Source: SLFT01 sp964493075 (GTDB taxonomy: Bacteria > Hydrogenedentota > Hydrogenedentia > Hydrogenedentales > CAITNO01). Taken from it: DNA of 13,956 nucleotides. Positions within the stretch are counted from its first letter, which is position 1. Each line of letters begins with the position of its first letter. Under the pieces are notes generated by a model. It made no database searches and was not told where the DNA came from. It saw nothing but the letters and a program-made list of their open reading frames with translations. Where the stretch lies: assembly GCA_964493075.1 (NCBI GenBank), contig CAZBNU010000096.1:1-13956 (forward strand), in the 5' to 3' direction. Below, piece by piece: positions 1-4,875 of the stretch. A program made the position numbers and the translations under genes.

Positions 1-15
1 ACTACAGGAGGTATA

Positions 16-294
16 GTGAAGATACCCGCTTTTTTGAAGGACAAGCAAGTACAAGGATGGATCATCTGGTTTTCCATTTCTGCGTTGTTGGTAGGGCCCT
101 GTATCCTCGGTGTTTACAAAATCACTTATGATACAGCCTCCACGTTAACACGCATTATCGTCGGCATATTTGCCGCCGCCATACTTTCCGGTTTGCTTAC
201 TTCATTAGGTAGCGAAGTGTGGTATCGTATACAATCGAGGAAGTATGAGGAGCGAAAAAAAATGGCGCGCAAGGAAAAGCGCAAAAAGAAGTAG
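16..294 (+). CDS. Small two-helix membrane protein with lysine-rich tail
   Basis: This is a 92-residue protein with a GTG start. A strong Shine-Dalgarno AGGAGG lies at 6-11, only 4 nt before the GTG, which supports this start. Two hydrophobic stretches, about residues 14-36 and 46-69, look like transmembrane helices. The last 20 residues are almost all charged, with lysine, arginine and glutamate and a run ending in KRKKK, so a cytoplasmic tail is likely. I recognise no family or catalytic motif. It lies about 190 bp upstream of the TPR/zinc-ribbon membrane protein on the same strand. Lysine-rich tails recur in the next small genes (2023-2133 and 2356-2844), so this may be a lineage-specific style rather than a shared function. 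The gene is well supported; the function is unknown. Confidence 0.72.
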   Translation: MKIPAFLKDKQVQGWIIWFSISALLVGPCILGVYKITYDTASTLTRIIVGIFAAAILSGLLTSLGSEVWYRIQSRKYEERKKMARKEKRKKK

Positions 295-391
295 TATCAG
301 ACACTGCCTGAACTGCTGCAAGGGGGCGCGGTGGACGGAACAGTGAACGTATACATCTGGATTTGTTTATGGCCATGTTCGAGGTATAGGC

Positions 392-416
392 GACCTGCAG
401 GTCTTCTGCGAAAGAC
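392..416. promoter_or_regulatory. 12-bp palindrome and adjoining short hairpin upstream of the TPR gene
   Basis: GACCTGCAGGTC at 392-403 is a perfect 12-bp palindrome. It runs into a second small inverted repeat, GTCTT (401-405) and AAGAC (412-416), with a 6-nt loop. The element lies in the 193-bp gap between the 92-residue membrane protein and the TPR gene, about 70 bp before the preferred start at 488. It could be an operator or a leader structure. There is no U-tract, so a classical terminator is unlikely. No function is shown by sequence alone. Confidence 0.22.
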
Positions 417-487
417 ATGGTCCACAGAAAATGTTGACGGCAGAGAATGACGAAGTGGCGTTATTGCTACGAACAGAGGGAAAGACT

Positions 488-2005
488 ATGGCTGAGATTT
501 GGGATGTTGCGGCACATGTGGAGAGCAATCCGGAAGACCACCCCCAGCGGTGGCGGCTGGCCAAAAAACTCTATGCGGCACATGAATATCGGCTTGCCCT
601 TGAACATCTGAACGTGTTAAAAAATGAGTGGACCCCAAAATTAAATGTGCGACGTTATCTTGGCGCCACCTACTACCGCCTGGGACGTTATAGCGAGGCC
701 ATTGCCGAACTTGAAGACAGCATCAGAGAGTGGCCCGATGAGATTGGCATGCGCGAACAGCTCGCCTATGTGCTGAAAGCAGACAAACAATACGAGCCTG
801 CGCTACTGGCGTGGAAAGAAGTGCAGCGGCTGCAGCCCGACCATGCCATCGCCAAAAAATCCATCCAGAGGCTGGACTATCTAATCAAGCACGGAGAGGA
901 ATCACAGGAAGCGGAGACAAAGGTTGATCTCGTTCTGAATGGTTCGGAGGATATCCCCACGCCGCCGCCCATGCCCGGCATGGAGTGCGCCAAATGCGGT
1001 GCCCAGAACAGCGAAGAATTCGGGGACTGCTGGCGGTGCGGCAATCCGTTGCCCCATGCCAGAAGCATTACGCAGCCCATCCTGTTCGACATGAACGAAA
1101 AATCCTTTTTCATTGAATCCAAACTCCTTGGAAGGCTTGGTGCAGGTGCTGCAATCATATTAGTCCTTTGCGCGCTTTTTCTCGGCATGCTCCTCCTGTC
1201 AAAGTACACCACAGAAAGTTCTTCAATTACCTCTCTGGCACAAATTTACGACCACGCTCTCGTGCCGTCAAGAATGGCAGCTGGCCTGGCCATGCTCCTT
1301 TTCTGGCCGCTGGTGCTGCGCTTCACCATACGGGCGCTCCGTATCAAGCCAAGGCCGAAGGCCATCCACGCCTATGTAGGCGGCATACTGCTTGGCGCAC
1401 TAGCGCTGGTAATCATGCTAATACCCATGCCGGCGCTGCTGCTTGTGCCGGGGAATGCGGTCCTCTTGTTTATGGCGCTGGTTGTATGTGTGGTTGCCCT
1501 CGAATTCCGCATGGGCGCGGCTCTGGCGCTCTGGGCAATACATTTTGCGGTGATGTTCCTCGTTGGTTTTACCGCATTCTGGGCAACGGAGATGTACCAA
1601 TACGGAAAGGCAGTGAACCCTGTTGCCGAAGTAAGCACCCTATGGAACTTTGCCAACATGCCCGGCAACACGGCAAATGCAAGTCCTCTGCGTCTACAGT
1701 CGGTGCAGACCCCCATAAACGACAAGGTTCAATGGCATTCCTCTGGCTCTGACTGGCTGGATGCCAAAATCTCTGGTGCTGTTGTAAACCTGCGCGTTGA
1801 AGATCCGGATGCCGACCTGCGTTTTCAGATTTATGAAGACGGTAAATTGAAATTGCACGAGGAACTCAACCGGGTACAGAACCATCAACTACAATATCCG
1901 GTATCCCCGGAAAAGCAGTACACATTTCGCGTAATCGGATCAGAGAATGTCAGCGTGCAAGTGCTGCTGCAAAGCCTGCTCCCCGTTGAAATTCTAAAGG
2001 AATAA
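488..2005 (+). CDS. TPR / zinc-ribbon polytopic membrane protein
   Basis: I choose the ATG at 488 (505 residues) because GAGGG at 476-480 sits 7 nt before it. The in-frame ATG at 431 would add 19 residues but has no visible ribosome binding site. Residues about 20-130 form tetratricopeptide-like helices (for example LGATYYRLGRYSEAIAELE). A proline-rich linker leads to a zinc ribbon with Cys167, Cys170, Cys181 and Cys184 (CxxC-x10-CxxC). About five transmembrane helices follow between residues 217 and 365. The last 120 or so residues form a soluble, beta-rich part of unknown kind. The TPR and zinc ribbon probably face the cytoplasm and mediate protein contacts. It resembles uncharacterised membrane proteins that carry a zinc-ribbon module; no enzyme motif is visible. 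It ends 17 bp from the convergent small gene at 2023-2133. The gene is certain; its role is unknown. Confidence 0.85.
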   Translation: MAEIWDVAAHVESNPEDHPQRWRLAKKLYAAHEYRLALEHLNVLKNEWTPKLNVRRYLGATYYRLGRYSEAIAELEDSIREWPDEIGMREQLAYVLKADKQYEPALLAWKEVQRLQPDHAIAKKSIQRLDYLIKHGEESQEAETKVDLVLNGSEDIPTPPPMPGMECAKCGAQNSEEFGDCWRCGNPLPHARSITQPILFDMNEKSFFIESKLLGRLGAGAAIILVLCALFLGMLLLSKYTTESSSITSLAQIYDHALVPSRMAAGLAMLLFWPLVLRFTIRALRIKPRPKAIHAYVGGILLGALALVIMLIPMPALLLVPGNAVLLFMALVVCVVALEFRMGAALALWAIHFAVMFLVGFTAFWATEMYQYGKAVNPVAEVSTLWNFANMPGNTANASPLRLQSVQTPINDKVQWHSSGSDWLDAKISGAVVNLRVEDPDADLRFQIYEDGKLKLHEELNRVQNHQLQYPVSPEKQYTFRVIGSENVSVQVLLQSLLPVEILKE

Positions 2006-2022
2006 TGTTTAAAGGGAAAGCC

Positions 2023-2133
2023 CTACTTCTCTTTCTTTTTATCCTTCTTCTGCTTCCTTTTTTCCATTAGCGACAGCTTTGGCGCCTTCTTGGCTTCTTT
2101 TTTACCCTTGTCCATTTTACCTTTGTCTGCCAT
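2023..2133 (-). CDS. 36-residue lysine-rich small protein
   Basis: Reading the minus strand from the ATG at 2133 gives 36 residues, beginning MADKGKMDKGKKEAKKAPKL and ending in KKDKKKEK before a TAG stop. A very good Shine-Dalgarno, AAGGAG, lies about 8 nt upstream of the start. Roughly half of the residues are lysine or arginine, with no hydrophobic core, so the protein is probably disordered and nucleic-acid or ribosome associated. The downstream end converges with the TPR gene; the short repeat AGGG-CTTT-CCCT just after the stop is too weak to call a terminator. The tail of the neighbouring 2356-2844 gene has a similar composition and the same KGKKE string. Short lysine-rich proteins of this type occur in many bacteria without known function; that is from memory, not from a search. 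Confidence 0.62.
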   Translation of the reverse strand: MADKGKMDKGKKEAKKAPKLSLMEKRKQKKDKKKEK

Positions 2134-2270
2134 GTGATATGCTCCTTCTCTGAAAGCAGAAAATTCTACTGGTTACGTACCTGACCCATCGCTTTAAGAA
2201 TAGCAGACCGGCGCCTGTTTAACAAAAATATCCTACCCGCATCCTTTATTAACCCAATTGCTTTCGTGTG

Positions 2271-2279
2271 TGATAGTAT
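2271..2279 (+). promoter_or_regulatory. Possible extended -10 promoter of the zinc-ribbon gene
   Basis: TGATAGTAT matches the extended -10 form TGnTAnnnT, with four or five of the six core bases. No good -35 is seen 16-18 bp upstream, which is acceptable for an extended -10 promoter. It would give a leader of about 70 nt before the GTG at 2356, containing the nested inverted repeats at 2298-2335. The divergent small gene at 2023-2133 starts 138 bp away on the other side. Confidence 0.33.
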
Positions 2280-2297
2280 CATGTCGAAGGGGTAACC

Positions 2298-2335
2298 GGT
2301 GGAGGCAGGCGAGAATATTATCGCTATGAACCACC
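2298..2335 (+). promoter_or_regulatory. Nested inverted repeats in the leader of the zinc-ribbon gene
   Basis: An outer pair GGTGG (2298-2302) and CCACC (2331-2335) encloses an inner pair GGCGA (2308-2312) and TCGCT (2321-2325, with one G-T pair) around an 8-nt loop. The structure ends about 9 nt before the AAAGGA Shine-Dalgarno of the GTG at 2356. It could be an RNA leader that influences translation. It matches no riboswitch class that I recognise, and there is no U-tract. Confidence 0.22.
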
Positions 2336-2355
2336 TCTAAAAGAAAGGACGTATT

Positions 2356-2844
2356 GTGGCTGCTAAGTACCGCTGTCCAGCCTGTGGCCGTAGTTTTGTC
2401 GAATGGGGCGCAAAGAATCTGAACTTCAAATGCCCTACTGAAAGTTGCGGTCAGACCGCTTTGGTATTGCCGGGGGAAGGCAGTGACAACATCGGGGTGA
2501 AGCCCAAGTCCAGACGCTCAAAAAAGACTCCCACACCCATTACCAACCCCGAGGATCGCATGGAAGACTTGGATGCAAGTCTTTTAGAGAATGATGATGA
2601 TCTTGATACAGAAAACGATGAAGACGTTTATGAAGAAGAGGAGGAGGAGGAGGAACCGGTAATTCTGGAAAAAGAAACTGCTGAAACCGAGTCATGCCGG
2701 CCCGATAAAATTAAAAGGAGTCTACCCGTGGGTGATACCAAAGGAAAAAAAGAGAAGAGCAAAGCCCAGAAGCAGAAGTCAGTCAAAGATGCAAACGCTG
2801 CCAAAGTGAAGAAAGATAAGGCGCCAAAGTCCAAGCCTTCCTGA
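2356..2844 (+). CDS. Zinc-ribbon protein with acidic centre and lysine-rich tail
   Basis: This is a 162-residue protein with a GTG start; AAAGGA at 2344-2349 precedes it by 6 nt. The N-terminus is a compact zinc ribbon: Cys7 and Cys10 (CPAC), then Cys26 and Cys31. Residues about 70-105 are strongly acidic, with a glutamate run of eight, and residues about 120-162 are lysine-rich. The protein is thus a small metal-binding head followed by a disordered, charge-segregated tail, probably cytoplasmic and possibly a binder of nucleic acid or a basic protein. An in-frame AAAAGGAG plus GTG at 2713-2730 may start a separate 38-residue protein equal to the tail (see its own entry). Either the long ORF is a fusion of two genes after loss of a stop, or both products are made. 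The family is not recognised. Confidence 0.72.
   Translation: MAAKYRCPACGRSFVEWGAKNLNFKCPTESCGQTALVLPGEGSDNIGVKPKSRRSKKTPTPITNPEDRMEDLDASLLENDDDLDTENDEDVYEEEEEEEEPVILEKETAETESCRPDKIKRSLPVGDTKGKKEKSKAQKQKSVKDANAAKVKKDKAPKSKPS
2713..2844 (+). other. Possible internal translation start: 38-residue lysine-rich protein
   Basis: AAAAGGAG at 2713-2720 is followed after 7 nt by GTG at 2728-2730, in frame with the zinc-ribbon gene. It would yield a 38-residue protein starting (M)GDTKGKKEKSKAQKQK and ending at the same stop. This spacing and strength equal those of the real starts nearby. The product has the size, charge and KGKKE string of the stand-alone 36-residue protein at 2023-2133. I infer a nested or fused second copy of that small gene. 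The -10-like TAAAAT at 2706-2711 would place a transcript start inside the Shine-Dalgarno, so an own promoter is doubtful. Confidence 0.4.
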
Positions 2845-2901
2845 GGCTGTTCAAAAAATAGCGGACCATGGCGGAGACACCCGATGCTGTGCGGGAGATT
2901 G

Positions 2902-2940
2902 TCGTCAGAATACGCATGCGAAGTGGAACTTTGGTGACGA
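2902..2940. repeat. Inverted repeat enclosing a palindrome between two convergent genes
   Basis: TCGTCA (2902-2907) and TGACGA (2935-2940) form a 6-bp inverted repeat around the 8-bp palindrome CGCATGCG (2913-2920). It lies in the 101-bp gap between the convergent zinc-ribbon gene and the RloB-like gene, so a transcript-end structure for either strand is conceivable. No U-tract follows on either strand, so it is not called a terminator. Confidence 0.2.
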
Positions 2941-2945
2941 GGGCG

Positions 2946-3593
2946 CTAATGCCACTGCTGCGTAGTTTGTACCTGTATCAACTTAAGTTCCGAAATAAGT
3001 AGGTCAACATCTGTTCGGGGATTCTCTTGGCCTGATGTTTTGCTATTTTTTCGAACTTTTGCGGAATTGGTGATTGCTGTCTCCAGAAAGGGCATTAATT
3101 CATCCATCGGCGGTGAATTTTTCAGATAGGTCTGTTCTTTCAGGTATTGTCTCAGTTCGCGAATTAGGGCATCAGCATCTTTGAAAGGGCTCGTTGTATA
3201 TCTGAAGTGGAGCAGGTACCAGAACTCGAAACTTGGCACAGACAAGCAAATCTTAATCTTATTTGATTCTGCCATGTTCAGCGCTTCAGCAAGATTTGTG
3301 TGGGTGTCTTTGTCCACAACACACCAGACCTGGTCGAAGTTCAGACCATCCCTGCGCGGTTTCTTTTTCTTGTCCCTGGCATACTTAACAACGGAAAGAG
3401 GATCGGGGCCACATTCCTTGCCATACACCTCCACCTGCAACGGATGAATTTTCAGGCGTCGTTTCAGTTCATTGAAATAGTTGGGCTCCGTTTTCTCGCC
3501 TTCACAAACGATGAGGAACAAGTCGCCTGAAAATCGTGGGGGATTTCTCCGAAATGAGTCCTGTGAGCGTGGCTGACGACGGCCCCTACCCAT
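2946..3593 (-). CDS. rloB: RloB-like TOPRIM-type protein (AbiL/RloAB module)
   Basis: This 215-residue protein has the hallmarks of the RloB family: CEGEKTEPNYF at 30-40 (acidic Glu31 and Glu33), VVDKD at 92-96 (Asp94 and Asp96), SVPSFEFWYLLHF around 118-130, and NPRTDVDLLI at 191-200. The Glu plus DxD pattern is that of TOPRIM-like folds, so it may be a metal-dependent nuclease effector; no activity can be read directly. Its ATG overlaps the end of the ATPase gene by 8 nt, which implies translational coupling in one operon. RloB with an RloA ATPase corresponds to the two-gene AbiL type of phage-defence locus, in which the ATPase is thought to sense or hold the effector. The gene is visibly more AT-rich than its neighbours (about 38-45% GC in sampled 60-base lines, against 65% in a sampled line of the ComEC gene), which suggests transfer. 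Length is normal and the motifs are intact. Confidence 0.87.
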   Translation of the reverse strand: MGRGRRQPRSQDSFRRNPPRFSGDLFLIVCEGEKTEPNYFNELKRRLKIHPLQVEVYGKECGPDPLSVVKYARDKKKKPRRDGLNFDQVWCVVDKDTHTNLAEALNMAESNKIKICLSVPSFEFWYLLHFRYTTSPFKDADALIRELRQYLKEQTYLKNSPPMDELMPFLETAITNSAKVRKNSKTSGQENPRTDVDLLISELKLIQVQTTQQWH

Positions 3594-4809
3594 AAAAGGA
3601 TATTTCCTCGTTCAGCATGGGAATCGCGCCGTACCGTCCGGCCAGATAGCCCTTCTGCAAGGACTCATCCTTGCGCGGTCGGTAATCGCTTAATGGATAC
3701 AAACGGGTAGCGCCACCACGGTCTTTCTCGGTGAACCACACCTGATCCCGGCGAAGCAACGAGGCCTCCAGCAGGTTCGTGTTATGGGTGGTGAAGATGA
3801 GTTGCGCGCCCGATGTGTTTCGGGAACCACATATCATGGCCACCAGTTTTCGTGTAAGCAGCGGATGCATGCTCGACTCCAGTTCATCAACGAAAAGTGT
3901 TATGCCGCGCTCCAAGACGTCGTGCCACGGCGCCAATAGCGAAAAAAGCCGTCTTGTGCCATCTGACTCCGCGCCCAAGCCCAGTTTTACCAGGGAAGCA
4001 TCATCCTGATTTGAATGCAGCAGGTAGATACGCATTCCATTCTTTTCGTTCATGCTTTCGGGAACGACCTCTATGTCCTCCACGCCTAAATCCGCCTCCC
4101 GAAGCAGGTTGCAATATAGTTGCTTAACAGAGGGATTCTTGAGTATCGCTGAACCTGTTATCAACGGTGACAAACCGTCACCGGACAAATTCAAGACATG
4201 GAGATAATGCTCGAACCACTCGTAAGGCGGCATTAACTCGGTTGCATTAAACTGTACGCCCACGGAAAGAAATAACGCGTTGGGGCGGGTCATCTTTTCA
4301 AGGTCGGAAAACCCGGCACTGCCCTGACCGAATGAATAGGTATACAGGTTCTTGTTCTCATCATACTCGCGAACAAAAAGTTTGCGCGGCTTTCCCTTGG
4401 GATACACATACATCCACTCTGAGAGAATGCGCACCTCGTCCATTGAAAATCCGTAGTCGTAGCGTATCCCGTTGTGGGAAAACACCATCTCAAACTCACT
4501 GGGCGCTTTCGCCATATCCTTTGCCAACAAAAACGGGCGAGCACCAGTCCCCTCGTCGGGTTTCATTTGTGTGGCTGAATCGCAAACATAGCTGCGCATG
4601 AATGCAACTGCCGTCAGGATACTTGACTTGCCTGATGCATTTGCACCGTACAACGCCGCGCCCTTGAGAAAGGAAAATCCTGACATACCGGGCAGGTCGG
4701 GGTATAAAACATTACCGGGCAGATCACTGCTGTTGTATCCGGCAGTCATATTTAATGTCTGTCGGTCACTGATGGAAAGAAAATTTGTTACACTGAATTC
4801 TATTAGCAT
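3586..4809 (-). CDS. rloA: RloA-like AAA/ABC ATPase (AbiL/RloAB module)
   Basis: The start is set at the ATG at 4809 (407 residues): AGAGG lies 5 nt upstream and a near-perfect promoter lies just before it. The longer in-frame start at 4857 would lie upstream of that promoter. The N-terminus MLIEFSVTNFLSI is the usual opening of SMC/OLD-like and AAA_21 ATPases. Walker A is GANASGKS at 55-62. The ABC-type signature region is GAESDGTRR at 279-287, Walker B is LFVDE at 305-309, and the switch histidine is His342 (FTTHN). The C-terminus contains GYLAGRYGAIP, typical of RloA proteins. It would hydrolyse ATP as a dimer in the cytoplasm and control the downstream RloB-like effector. All motifs are intact, so the module is probably functional. 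Relatives by analogy are the ATPase-TOPRIM pairs PARIS and Gabija/OLD; the RloB partner makes AbiL/RloAB the best name. Confidence 0.9.
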   Translation of the reverse strand: MLIEFSVTNFLSISDRQTLNMTAGYNSSDLPGNVLYPDLPGMSGFSFLKGAALYGANASGKSSILTAVAFMRSYVCDSATQMKPDEGTGARPFLLAKDMAKAPSEFEMVFSHNGIRYDYGFSMDEVRILSEWMYVYPKGKPRKLFVREYDENKNLYTYSFGQGSAGFSDLEKMTRPNALFLSVGVQFNATELMPPYEWFEHYLHVLNLSGDGLSPLITGSAILKNPSVKQLYCNLLREADLGVEDIEVVPESMNEKNGMRIYLLHSNQDDASLVKLGLGAESDGTRRLFSLLAPWHDVLERGITLFVDELESSMHPLLTRKLVAMICGSRNTSGAQLIFTTHNTNLLEASLLRRDQVWFTEKDRGGATRLYPLSDYRPRKDESLQKGYLAGRYGAIPMLNEEISFYG

Positions 4810-4827
4810 AATGGCCTCTTTTTGTGT

Positions 4828-4836
4828 ATTATACCA
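4828..4836 (-). promoter_or_regulatory. Extended -10 promoter of the rloAB operon
   Basis: On the minus strand this reads TGGTATAAT: a perfect TATAAT with a TG one base upstream, the consensus extended -10. No good -35 is present at 16-18 bp, as is common for this class. Transcription would start near 4821, leaving a leader of about 12 nt that just contains the AGAGG ribosome binding site. The surrounding 66-bp gap is AT-rich compared with the flanking genes. The promoter lets the module be expressed independently of the GH95-like gene upstream. Confidence 0.6.
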
Positions 4837-4875
4837 CATTATTTGCGGGATTTCCACAAAACCAATCCTATATTT

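Noticed and set aside
431..487. Longer N-terminus for the TPR protein from the ATG at 431
   Set aside because: No Shine-Dalgarno precedes it, while GAGGG stands 7 nt before the ATG at 488.
1168..1752. Long 194-codon frame inside the TPR/zinc-ribbon gene
   Set aside because: It is a shadow of the real gene; the host frame has clear TPR and membrane features.
2299..2340. 13-codon leader peptide (GTG to TAA) before the zinc-ribbon gene
   Set aside because: It is too short to support; the AAGGGG upstream may be chance, and it shows no run of one amino acid as in attenuator peptides.
4810..4857. Longer N-terminus for the RloA-like ATPase
   Set aside because: The extended -10 promoter lies inside this stretch, and the family normally begins at MLIEFSVTNF.
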